Shown here one piece after another: positions 26,545 to 35,699 of a stretch of 64,000 nt of DNA (its first letter is position 1; the number at the start of each line of letters is the position of its first letter). The notes beneath the pieces are model-generated. The model saw nothing but the letters and a program-made list of their open reading frames with translations, was not told where the DNA came from and did no database searches. Origin of the DNA: Paenibacillus gallinarum (GTDB lineage Bacteria > Bacillota > Bacilli > Paenibacillales > Paenibacillaceae); the NCBI RefSeq assembly GCF_014836635.1, contig NZ_JACSQL010000007.1:1-64000 (forward strand). Direction: 5' to 3'. Position numbers and translations under genes: made by a program.

Positions 26545-27489
26545 CTAGGATGTTCCAATAAGGTTTTGATCTGTATCCGCTTCTATTGGCTCAAATTTTT
26601 CCTTTAGTCGCTTTATGTCCGCCTTGGGAGGAAAGCCGAACATCCGAGAATATTCACGGCTAAACTGAGATGCACTTTCATAACCAACCCGATATGCGAT
26701 CTCAGTAGCATCCCCTGACTCCATTAATAAAAGACTCCGGGCTTCTTGTAACCGAAGGTGTTTTTGAAATTGAAGCGGGCTCATATTAGTGATTTCCTTA
26801 AAATGTCTATGGAACGAAGAAGTGCTCATATTAGCGACTGCTGCAAGCTCTTCAATTCGTAAAGGTTGATCATAATGCTGGATAATTTGATCAATTGCTC
26901 CTCTGATACGATAAGTGTTACTTCCTTCCATTGCAATTTGTGCAAGCGCCCGCCCATATTGCCCCTGAAGGAGACGATAAATGATCTCTTTCTTATGAAT
27001 AGGTGCAAGAAACGGGATGTCCCCAGGAGAATCGAGCAATTGAACTAAACGGAGCACGGCATCCAATATCGATAATTCAATCTGACCAACGAACATGGCT
27101 CTTGAAGCATTGTCCTTTGTATTGGTGTGAATTTTAGCGTCTTTCAACACCTCTAAAATTTCATTTTGATTAATCTCAAGTTTTAAACTTAAATACGGAA
27201 CTTCAGGTGAAGCCTTTATTACCTGCCCAATTACCGGAAGATCCATAGAGGTTATCAGGTAATTCGACGGGCCATATTCCAGGCGCTCCTCAGCTAGGTA
27301 GATTTCTTTTAACCCTTGAGTAACAAAACAAAAGGAAGGATTAAATACTCTGTAGGCTGGCTCAAGCATCTTATCCGAACGAATAAGGTATAAAGAAGGA
27401 ATCATCGTCTTTGATACTCCTGATTGTTTGCAATGGCGGTTAATCAGTCTTGTAATGTTTTTTTGTCTGATTTCTATTTCTTCAACCAT
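26545..27489 (-). CDS. AraC-family regulator with N-terminal cupin (AraC_N) domain
   Basis: A 314-aa DNA-binding regulator. Residues about 25-185 form the AraC_N cupin seen in YqhC-like activators (YRVFNPSFCFVTQGLKEIYL, YLITSMDLPVIGQV). The C-terminal domain (about 200-300) has two helix-turn-helices: LRIEELAAVANMSTSSFHRHFKEIT and ATEIAYRVGYESASQFSREYSRMFG. YqhC-type regulators control neighbouring aldo-keto reductase or aldehyde reductase genes in response to toxic aldehydes. Here one reductase lies downstream and another is divergent, so the same logic is likely. ATG preceded by GGAGGGG. Confidence 0.88.
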   Translation of the reverse strand: MVEEIEIRQKNITRLINRHCKQSGVSKTMIPSLYLIRSDKMLEPAYRVFNPSFCFVTQGLKEIYLAEERLEYGPSNYLITSMDLPVIGQVIKASPEVPYLSLKLEINQNEILEVLKDAKIHTNTKDNASRAMFVGQIELSILDAVLRLVQLLDSPGDIPFLAPIHKKEIIYRLLQGQYGRALAQIAMEGSNTYRIRGAIDQIIQHYDQPLRIEELAAVANMSTSSFHRHFKEITNMSPLQFQKHLRLQEARSLLLMESGDATEIAYRVGYESASQFSREYSRMFGFPPKADIKRLKEKFEPIEADTDQNLIGTS

Positions 27490-27752
27490 TGGCCCCTCCT
27501 TAATGAGTGTTTTATATGATTATACGCATTCGTTTGTTGAAATGAAATCGTCTTGAGAGGATTAGGCAATGATTTGAGACGAATTAGATATCGGTTCTTT
27601 GTTCAGGGATGCATAATATAGACGTGCCCCAAAGGTATGACTATTAATAATAAGCGAGTTTTTTGGAATTAAAAGGAGCTTACATTAACTGCACTTTTCA
27701 CAACTTATATCCGCTAGTCGTATGGCATGAGGGATAACTCTTTTATCGGGTA

Positions 27753-28660
<908 letters not shown>

Positions 28661-28699
28661 CAATATCTATTTCAAAACTAAGTAATGATCATCAACGTG

Positions 28700-28737
28700 A
28701 ACAAGCTCTTACTCTCAGTTTGGGAGAAGAGCTTGTT
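28700..28737 (+). terminator. Terminator of the second aldo-keto reductase gene
   Basis: AACAAGCTCTT/AAGAGCTTGTT stem with partly pairing loop (ACTCTC/GGGAG), 40 bases after the stop codon. Confidence 0.8.
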
Positions 28738-28747
28738 TAATAGTTTA

Positions 28748-28915
28748 AGGGGGAAAACACTTAATGAGTGCGGATTTGTTAAAGAAGGTTACTTACGATG
28801 TGCTTGGGAAAATGATGATGGCAGTGTTTCCGACTCCATATGCTATGCAATAATTAGAGACGATTGGGAAAGTAATACATTAACATCTATTAAACTAAAT
28901 GACTTACCTTTCTAA
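28748..28915 (+). pseudogene. 3' remnant of a GNAT acetyltransferase gene
   Basis: The frame encodes GKTLNECGFVKEGYLRCAW...YAIIRDDWE, which matches the C-terminal end of ribosomal-protein-alanine-type GNAT enzymes (motif LE-x-GF-x-x-EG-x-LR followed by a Y-x-x-x-x-x-EW-like end). The acetyl-CoA-binding part is absent, and the frame runs upstream into the reductase terminator, so only the last 50-odd codons survive. No ribosome binding site. Interpreted as a deletion relic. Confidence 0.65.
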
Positions 28916-28957
28916 ATACTACGCTCTTTAGCAACGATTAACGCAATCTATACAAAA

Positions 28958-29005
28958 AAAGCTCTATAGCCGTAAGGATCATTATCCATTCGGCCATAGA
29001 GCTTT
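28958..29005 (-). terminator. Terminator of the first methionine synthase gene
   Basis: AAAGCTCTATAGCCG pairs with CGGCCATAGAGCTTT with one mismatch. A T-run follows on the minus strand. Confidence 0.8.
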
Positions 29006-29019
29006 AATCTAACTTATAA

Positions 29020-30159
29020 TTAATTCCAGATCTCGTCAGCAATTTCTTTAATATATGCTAGCTTGCGCCATTGTTGCTCTTCTGTCAGGTGATTGCCTTC
29101 TTCCGTAGAAGCAAAACCGCATTGCGGGCTTAGGCATATCCGGTTTAAATCGACGTGCTGCTTCGCTTCTTCGATCCGCTTCAGAATATCTTCCTTGCTT
29201 TCAAGCTCGCCAAATTTGGAAGAAAACAGGCCCAACACGACCAGCTGATTGTCTTTCAGAAAACGTAATGGTTTGAAATCTCCTGCTCGCTCCGTATCAA
29301 ACTCCAGATAATAGCCAGTATAGTTATTGATGTTTAGAAGCGTTTTCGCGATAGGCTCATATCCACCACCTACTCCTGCATAAGTAGAAACATAATTACC
29401 GCGGCATACATGTGTTGTTACAACGAGATCATCCGGAAGTCCTGAAACAACTTCCTCGTTCAATTTTGCAAATTCCTTTGCATATTCAGCTACATCTACG
29501 CCTATTTGCTTCATGATTTCCATGAACTGTTCGTCGCAAAGCGCTCCCCACGTACAATCGTCGATTTGAATACTGCGGCAACCCGCTGCATAAAAGGCAA
29601 GAATCGACGCTTTGTACGCTTTGGCAATATCTGAAATAAGTTCTTCACGATTGGGATAAATCAACTTCGTGCTTTCCTTATTTTCTGCCCGATCCAGCTC
29701 GAACAGGAATTGAGCAGCCGCTGGAATCGCTTGACGTGCAACGACATCCTCACCTGCAACTTCTTTTAAATATGTATAATCCGAAACGAATGGATGACTG
29801 CTGTAACTTATTTTCCCGGACAGTCGGGCAGTTTCAGGTCTAGACTCCGCACCGGTAAATTGATACCCTTGATCGATGATTGTCCGCTCTACACCGTCGA
29901 ACCCCCAGAAGAAATCTAGATGCCACCATGAACGGCGGAATTCGCCATCCGTTACCGCTTGAAGACCAACCTCTTTTTGTTTCTGAACGAGTTTAACGAT
30001 TTCGTCGTCCTCTACTTCTCTCAATTGCTCGGCGTTAATATCGCCGTTCTTGAACTTTAATCTAGCCTCTTTCAATGCAGGAGGGCGTAGAAAGCTACCA
30101 ACGATATCATATCTAAATGGAGTAACAGTTCGTTTTTTAGGTTCGGTTTGAGTGCTCAT
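29020..30159 (-). CDS. MetE-C-type (cobalamin-independent) methionine synthase, YxjG/YxjH-like
   Basis: A 379-aa protein of the short MetE C-terminal-domain family that transfers a methyl group to homocysteine or a related thiol through a bound zinc. The zinc ligands are visible as HVCRGNY (His, Cys) and CLSPQCGF (Cys). Other family blocks are VGSFLRPPALKEAR, VTDGEFRRSWWHLDF, QIDDCTWGALCD and a final KLAYIKEIADEIW. Homologues YxjG and YxjH of Bacillus are methionine-starvation genes. ATG preceded by GAGGAG. A MET-box-like palindrome sits 86 bases upstream. A second paralogue at 34459-35544 has the same upstream arrangement. Confidence 0.9.
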   Translation of the reverse strand: MSTQTEPKKRTVTPFRYDIVGSFLRPPALKEARLKFKNGDINAEQLREVEDDEIVKLVQKQKEVGLQAVTDGEFRRSWWHLDFFWGFDGVERTIIDQGYQFTGAESRPETARLSGKISYSSHPFVSDYTYLKEVAGEDVVARQAIPAAAQFLFELDRAENKESTKLIYPNREELISDIAKAYKASILAFYAAGCRSIQIDDCTWGALCDEQFMEIMKQIGVDVAEYAKEFAKLNEEVVSGLPDDLVVTTHVCRGNYVSTYAGVGGGYEPIAKTLLNINNYTGYYLEFDTERAGDFKPLRFLKDNQLVVLGLFSSKFGELESKEDILKRIEEAKQHVDLNRICLSPQCGFASTEEGNHLTEEQQWRKLAYIKEIADEIWN

Positions 30160-30244
30160 AGATTATCTCCTCGTAAAATAAATTGTAAATTCAATATAGC
30201 ACATCTCACTGAATGTACTGATCTACCAATAAGCTATGACAGGT

Positions 30245-30261
30245 TATAGTTTTTAGCTATA
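30245..30261. promoter_or_regulatory. MET-box-like palindrome upstream of methionine synthase 1
   Basis: TATAGTTTTTAGCTATA differs at one base from a perfect dyad and matches the MtaR/MetR MET-box (TATAGTT-N3-AACTATA) described for Streptococcaceae. It lies 86 bases upstream of the gene's start codon, the same distance as the equivalent element of the paralogue. Confidence 0.65.
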
Positions 30262-30429
30262 GCTAGATTTTTAAGATGATACATTCCGAATATCTTAATA
30301 ATGAAAAACACCCGTTTTCCCCTTACATAAATGTAATTATATTGTAAGTAAGCTAAATAGTTTAACTGCATATTTGATAACTATAATGGAGCAAATATAA
30401 CATGATGAGGATGGAGGAGAATGAGAGAA

Positions 30430-31027
30430 ATGGACATAGTTATCGGGATCATCATGGGGATTGTAGAAGGATTAACTGAATTTGCTCCGGTTTCTTCAAC
30501 AGGACATTTAATATTAGCTGGTCATCTTTTAGGCTTTGAAGGAAATCGAGCTTCCACATTTGAAATCGTGATCCAACTGGGGTCTATTTTAGCTGTCGTT
30601 GTTATCATGCGAAAAAAACTGCTCTCACTAGTCAGAATGAATCGAAATGTCTCTGCTTCAGATAATAAATTTGGATTCTTGCATATTATGATAGGCATGA
30701 TTCCCTTTGGTATTGGCGGCTTGTTATTCTATGACTTCATAAAAGAAGTATTATTCTCACCCGAGACGGTAATTGTTACACTGGTTCTTGGAGGAATACT
30801 CATGATTCTAGCAGAAAGATTCAAGCCTACGCCTACGGCTGAGTCACTAGAGGCAATAAGCTATAAGCAGGCTTTGTTCGTAGGATTATTTCAGTGTCTT
30901 GCTTTAATTCCTGGTTTCTCCCGATCCGGAGCTACGCTTTCTGGAGGTATAATCTCTGGGATGAGTCATAAGACCGCTTCCGAATTCACTTTTATTATGG
31001 CAATTCCTATTATTTTGGCTTTCGATT
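30430..31027 (+). pseudogene. uppP: 3'-truncated undecaprenyl-diphosphate phosphatase
   Basis: The first about 200 residues of UppP (BacA), the membrane enzyme that recycles undecaprenyl pyrophosphate, are intact. Both active-site blocks are present: EGLTEFAPVSSTGHL and PGFSRSGATLSGG. After FTFIMAIPIILA the homology stops, and a short foreign tail ends at 31056. The usual last two or three helices (about 65 residues) are missing. GGAGGAG nine bases before ATG 30430 favours this start over 30421. Downstream DNA belongs to another gene family, so this is a deletion junction. The remaining protein is probably inactive. Confidence 0.8.
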
Positions 31028-31102
31028 TCAGATGTAGCTCCTCAGATGGTCAATAACCAAGTAATGATGCTTATAAATGTCATATCAAAGGCGTTAGGTG
31101 CG
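31028..31102 (+). pseudogene. Shard of a copper-amine-oxidase N-domain (stalk domain) gene
   Basis: In the frame one base off uppP, the sequence encodes SDVAPQMVNNQVMMLINVISKALGA. This is almost the same as SDVAPQMVNNRVMVPISVISKALGA in the intact protein at 53042-53668, and the DNA is also similar by eye. The fragment begins abruptly at the uppP break point and is followed by the terminator at 31136. It has no start codon. Confidence 0.75.
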
Positions 31103-31135
31103 ATCGACTATAAAATTGTTGATCAATTCATCATA

Positions 31136-31175
31136 GAAAAGAACCATTTAACAAACGAGTTAAACGGTTCTTCTC
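31136..31175. terminator. Terminator between uppP remnant and helicase gene
   Basis: GAAAAGAACCATTTAAC pairs with GTTAAACGGTTCTTCTC with few mismatches. It probably ends the leftward helicase transcript and could have ended the lost stalk-domain gene. Confidence 0.75.
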
Positions 31176-31200
31176 TATTTTGACTATTATATAAATCAAC

Positions 31201-34200
31201 TTAAATTCTACTACCACTTTTGACTTCATCTACGTTTTCTACAATAGAAGAATAGTAAAGTTTCTTAGAAAATCGTTGATAATCACCAATTACATAGAAC
31301 TCTTTTTTGGCGCGTGTCACAGCTACATTTAGTAGATTAGGCTTGGAACATGACCAGTTTGCTGCTCCATCTCCATTTTCGTCGGTTCCCGTTACTAAAT
31401 AAACAATATCTGCTTCTTTTCCTTGAAATGTATGGACAGTACCTATAGAATTCCTCAACCAATCATTTAATATTTCTGTAGAAATCCCAAATTTCTTTAA
31501 TCTTGCTTTTAGAATTTTTTTAATGCCATCCTTAACTGCCGTAAACGGAGAAATTATATATACATTGGGAGGAGCATTGTTTTTCTTCCATAGTTCAATA
31601 ATATGGTCTGCAGCCAATTCTCCTTGTTCTTCCACAAATTGACGATTTTTAGCCGATCCTTTACAGTCATACCAGATACTCTTGCCTCGCCCCTCTTTAC
31701 CCAATACCATTTTGTTATCATAAGCTATTTCGTTCGCAACAGTGAACATAGGATTTAAGCATCTTCTATGAACCCATAAGGGTATGCCAATCCATTGACC
31801 ATAACCGTTCGTCATTCCATATCGATTGGCTGTATCTGCTATGGTTTGAACGGAGGTTCCCATTCCAATATATCTATCATTTACATTAAAATATTTCTTA
31901 ATATCCCCTAAAATGGTTTGATCTAATGTGATAACTGGCTCAATTTGAATTGGGTCACCTACTACTACCACATTTTTAGATCTCCATATTGCACCCGCAG
32001 ATTGTTGTGGACTAGCTTGTCCTGCCTCATCTATAAATAAATACTGAATAAAATCCTTTTCTATTCCTTTATACATCGAACTAAAACTTGCAAAAGTTGT
32101 ACTTACCAACGGAGTAATTAAATGAACCGTTTGCCACATATTCTTCAAGTATTCTCTATGTTCCATATCGTTAAGATCTAGATTTGCACGATTGATCAAT
32201 AAGCGTAAAGTTGATTTAATGGCATCAAAATTGAAGGCCAACATCATTTTATGGATTTTCATAGCCTTTAAAAACAGTAATCCTCTTTCGAAATTCAGTT
32301 CATCTGTAAGCCAAATCGTATTTAATTGCCGAAACTCGTATGCCTGTTGTGTGTCCGACCAATAATCTTCATCTGGTAATATTAGCCCCTGCATTTTATA
32401 ATCTTCCAGATGTTTTGTAAAAGCAGATTCCCTTTCTTTGAGTTCCTCTATCATCTTTTTAGATTTTTCAACCTCTGTCTTTTTTATATAAAACTTATCC
32501 CCTTCGTCTTTCAACTGAGTGATAATATCGTAGAGTTCATTTTCCAATTCTATTTTTTTAATATTTTTTTTACCTAAGACCTTTTGTAAGAGAGAAAGTT
32601 TTGGTAGGGATCGAATTTGTTGTTCGGTGAGTTGCTTTTGCTGTTCTAAATGAGACTTCCCGTTCCCTAGATCCATTAGTTCTTGATTAAGTTCAGGTAA
32701 TTGCTCCTCTAACTCTCTCAATAGGACAATAGAAGATTTTATGCTCTTATATTCGTCGTGATATTTCTGGAGACTCTCCTTTTTTTTCTTAACCGAGTTA
32801 AGCGTATCTTCAAATTCTTTTACAGCATTCTCCCAATCCTTTGTGTTTACTTGTTTACTATCTTGTTCCAGTTGTTGAAGAAAAGAAGTTCCATCCTCTT
32901 TCTTCCTAAACAAACTCCAAGCATACGTTGATATATTATCTGATTTACCAAGAGCTCCTGAAAATAATCCCCATGCCTCATCATTACTACCTAACAGATC
33001 CATTGCCGCAACTTTATACATCGATAAATCCTGCGCCTCTACAGCGTACGACTCTTCATAATGATTAAACTTACTTTTACCCGAAGAACGTATAACTTCA
33101 TCTCGTTTAGGTAAATCCTTAGAGATATTTTCAACTGCTCCATTATTACTCGAAGCAACTACCATAGAGTACTCCTTAATGCTTGAATCCAATAAATAGA
33201 TGGGATAAAATTGGCTATTCAAATTAATTGTTTTTACTTTTGTAAAAGCTTGGGTTGGGGTATCCAATTGCACTATTTTTTCAGCTCTTTGAACTACAAT
33301 GTCAGCAAAGATGTCTTTTAATAATGTGGTCTTTCCTGTGCCAGGTGGTCCATTAACAGAACTGATTTTTTGATTACTATTTATAATTTGATTTACAGCA
33401 ACTTGCTGCATTAAAGATAGTCTATGCTCTACTGGAGATGGCCACCTACCATCCGGTAAATGAATAGGCTGTAAAACATCTTCAATATATTCCTGATTTT
33501 CATTTATATCTAAGCGCTTTTCAATTGCTACTCCTTCTACAAACTGACTGAGCGCTTCGTTTTCTCCTTTCTTTAAAATGAGTTCCAAGTCACTTATATA
33601 GAAGCTATTAAAATTCTTTTGTTTAGAAATTTGACCAGCTCTCATCACTTCAATCTCTAAATAATGTAATGAATTATCATCTAATCTATGAAAAAATTGT
33701 TGGTATTCTTGTTGAATTAAGAGTAAGGATTCCTTTGTTACTCCATTAATAAAAATGGTTTGTGCTTGTTCTTCAAATAATTTCAATTTACTTTGAAAAG
33801 GAGTTAACAGATCCTCATATTTCACCTCTGAAGCTTTCGCCAAAAATTGTATTACATACATCAAAAAAGGAACGAATATTGACTCTTTTATATAATTACC
33901 TTGATCATCAACCAAAAAAGAAAAACTAAATAATGTTTTATTTTCCTTATTAACAATCTCATCCTGATTCATAAAAGCTTCACGTATAAAGCTGACAAGT
34001 TTATGATGCTCAAAACAAGCAAAGTAATAGCGGAATTGAACCTGAAATTTATCATTTTCCTTTACTATGTCGTTCTTCCACGGAGTTTCATTAAGATCAA
34101 TCAAACGTGTGCGGTTCCGATTTTTATTGTCTGTGAAATAACTTCCTTTCACCGTTTCTCCCTTACCGGGCACTTCACTTGGGACCAACGCTTCAACTAA

Positions 34201-34236
34201 GTGCCAAGTCTTTAAAACCCGTTTGGTAATCTCCAT
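31201..34236 (-). CDS. Superfamily 1 helicase (DNA2/NAM7-like) with coiled-coil insert
   Basis: A 1,011-aa ATP-dependent nucleic-acid helicase. The N-terminal 270 residues are unrecognised. Walker A GPPGTGKTT lies at 296-304, followed by a long charged, coiled-coil-rich insertion (about 460-615). Walker B FIDEAGQAS with Q motif VVGDPIQIEPV is near 735-760, and motifs V/VI occur as TVHTFQGKEADIVYLV and LLNVAVTRAKKEFYVIGD near 940-985. AAA_11/AAA_12 architecture with a UvrD_C_2-like end. No methyltransferase, nuclease or defence partner is adjacent, so a housekeeping repair role and a standalone defence role are both possible. ATG with GGAG seven bases upstream. Flanked on both sides by terminators, hence a single-gene unit. 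Confidence 0.85.
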   Translation of the reverse strand: MEITKRVLKTWHLVEALVPSEVPGKGETVKGSYFTDNKNRNRTRLIDLNETPWKNDIVKENDKFQVQFRYYFACFEHHKLVSFIREAFMNQDEIVNKENKTLFSFSFLVDDQGNYIKESIFVPFLMYVIQFLAKASEVKYEDLLTPFQSKLKLFEEQAQTIFINGVTKESLLLIQQEYQQFFHRLDDNSLHYLEIEVMRAGQISKQKNFNSFYISDLELILKKGENEALSQFVEGVAIEKRLDINENQEYIEDVLQPIHLPDGRWPSPVEHRLSLMQQVAVNQIINSNQKISSVNGPPGTGKTTLLKDIFADIVVQRAEKIVQLDTPTQAFTKVKTINLNSQFYPIYLLDSSIKEYSMVVASSNNGAVENISKDLPKRDEVIRSSGKSKFNHYEESYAVEAQDLSMYKVAAMDLLGSNDEAWGLFSGALGKSDNISTYAWSLFRKKEDGTSFLQQLEQDSKQVNTKDWENAVKEFEDTLNSVKKKKESLQKYHDEYKSIKSSIVLLRELEEQLPELNQELMDLGNGKSHLEQQKQLTEQQIRSLPKLSLLQKVLGKKNIKKIELENELYDIITQLKDEGDKFYIKKTEVEKSKKMIEELKERESAFTKHLEDYKMQGLILPDEDYWSDTQQAYEFRQLNTIWLTDELNFERGLLFLKAMKIHKMMLAFNFDAIKSTLRLLINRANLDLNDMEHREYLKNMWQTVHLITPLVSTTFASFSSMYKGIEKDFIQYLFIDEAGQASPQQSAGAIWRSKNVVVVGDPIQIEPVITLDQTILGDIKKYFNVNDRYIGMGTSVQTIADTANRYGMTNGYGQWIGIPLWVHRRCLNPMFTVANEIAYDNKMVLGKEGRGKSIWYDCKGSAKNRQFVEEQGELAADHIIELWKKNNAPPNVYIISPFTAVKDGIKKILKARLKKFGISTEILNDWLRNSIGTVHTFQGKEADIVYLVTGTDENGDGAANWSCSKPNLLNVAVTRAKKEFYVIGDYQRFSKKLYYSSIVENVDEVKSGSRI

Positions 34237-34352
34237 CTTTTCACTCCTCTAGTATTCAGTTACATAATATTATAATAAAATTTGGGAAAATAGGTTATAA
34301 ATCAATGAAATGAAATTAGGAGTCTAGGGATGAAACTAGGGAGCATATAAAA

Positions 34353-34376
34353 AAAGGGAGCGAAATCGCTCCCTTT
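34353..34376 (-). terminator. Terminator of the second methionine synthase gene
   Basis: AAAGGGAGCG/CGCTCCCTTT stem with a four-base loop and seven T residues on the minus strand. Confidence 0.85.
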
Positions 34377-34458
34377 ACTTAGGTCAAATCATCTAACCTA
34401 TATAATATTAAATAGCTTCATCTCAATCTAGGAATAGCTTAAAATGCATAGAATTAAA

Positions 34459-35544
34459 TTACTTCCAAACCTCATCTGCGATTTCTTTAACAAAACGAAG
34501 TTTACGCCATTGTTGTTCTTCACTTAGAATATTGCCTTCCTCCGTAGATGAAAATCCGCATTGCGGACTTAAACATAGCTGTTCAAGCGGTACATAAGTT
34601 GCTGCTTCTGCTATGCGAGCTTTTACCTTTTCTTTATCTTCCAATTCACCTGATTTAGATGTTATTAATCCTAATACAATTTTTAGATTTTTGCGATTCA
34701 CATATTTCAACGGTTCAAAACTTCCTGAACGCTCATCATCGAATTCCAGGAACAACCCATCCACATCTAAGCCGCCAAAAATCGTTTCAGAAGCATAATC
34801 ATATCCGCCGCTAGCGAAAAAGTTAGATTTATAATTCCCACGACAAATGTGCATCGTGATCACTAAATCTTCTGGTTTATGGGCAATCGATTCATTAATC
34901 ATGTACTGCATTACCTTCATTTCCTCGGCTGGATCTAAGCCTTTGGCACGCAGTTTGTTATGACCTTCTTCCGAGAATAAATCTGCCCAAGCGGTATCAT
35001 CTAATTGTAAGTACCTACAACCCGCATCATAAAATGCTTGAATTGCTTTTTGGTAAGCTGCAATTGTATCTTTGAGGAATGTTTCTCGATTCTGATAAAT
35101 CTCTTCATTATAATCAACCCGGTAGACTAGCATATTAGGACTTGGAATCGTTTGTTTTGCAACCGCATCCCCCGCATGATCATGAAGAAACCCGAAATGC
35201 TCTATGAATGGATGGGATGAAAAAACAATTTTACCGGTAATCCGGATGCCTTCCTTACGAGTCTCCATTTTATGAAAATTAAGCCCAGTCTCTTTTTCAT
35301 AATATTCTACTCCATCAAGACCGCCCAAAAAATCAAAGTGCCACCAGCTTCTGCGGAATTCACCGTCAGTAATGCCCAATACACCATTTTGTTTTTGCTT
35401 ATCAATAATGCGGATAATCTCTTCATTTTCTACGGATGTTAATTGTTCAAGTGGGATGATGCCGGATTTATATTGTTCACGTGCCTGTATTAGGTTTGTA
35501 GGACGCAGTAAGCTGCCTACATGATCATGATGAAATGGTATCAT
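34459..35544 (-). CDS. MetE-C-type methionine synthase paralogue, YxjG/YxjH-like
   Basis: A 361-aa paralogue of the protein at 29020-30159 with the same zinc ligands (HICRGNY and CLSPQCGF) and the same blocks (VGSLLRPTNLIQAR, ITDGEFRRSWWHFDF, YLQLDDTAWADLF, RFVKEIADEVW). An upstream in-frame ATG at 35625 would add 27 unconserved residues. GGAGAG before ATG 35544 and alignment to the paralogue fix the start. The leader carries a perfect MET-box palindrome 86 bases upstream. Together the two genes probably rescue methionine supply under limitation. Confidence 0.9.
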   Translation of the reverse strand: MIPFHHDHVGSLLRPTNLIQAREQYKSGIIPLEQLTSVENEEIIRIIDKQKQNGVLGITDGEFRRSWWHFDFLGGLDGVEYYEKETGLNFHKMETRKEGIRITGKIVFSSHPFIEHFGFLHDHAGDAVAKQTIPSPNMLVYRVDYNEEIYQNRETFLKDTIAAYQKAIQAFYDAGCRYLQLDDTAWADLFSEEGHNKLRAKGLDPAEEMKVMQYMINESIAHKPEDLVITMHICRGNYKSNFFASGGYDYASETIFGGLDVDGLFLEFDDERSGSFEPLKYVNRKNLKIVLGLITSKSGELEDKEKVKARIAEAATYVPLEQLCLSPQCGFSSTEEGNILSEEQQWRKLRFVKEIADEVWK

Positions 35545-35629
35545 AGATGTCTCTCCTTGAATTTTGAAGTAACAAAAAGGATAGCATAATAAAATAGAAA
35601 GCATGTAATACCTAAAACCTATCACTTGC

Positions 35630-35646
35630 TATAGTTTTTAACTATA
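35630..35646. promoter_or_regulatory. Perfect MET-box palindrome upstream of methionine synthase 2
   Basis: TATAGTTTTTAACTATA has perfect dyad symmetry (extended by GC/GC outside) and fits the streptococcal MtaR/MetR MET-box TATAGTT-N3-AACTATA exactly. It sits 86 bases upstream of the start codon, as in the paralogue. Confidence 0.75.
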
Positions 35647-35699
35647 GCGACTTTTTCACTAGTAGAATCTTACACGTCAAGATCTTATTGGGTAAAAGG

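Noticed and set aside
30160-30420. Possible S-box (SAM) riboswitch upstream of the methionine synthases
   Set aside because: Neither this leader nor 35545-35699 shows the multi-stem S-box architecture or a terminator in the right place; only the palindromic MET-box is common to both.
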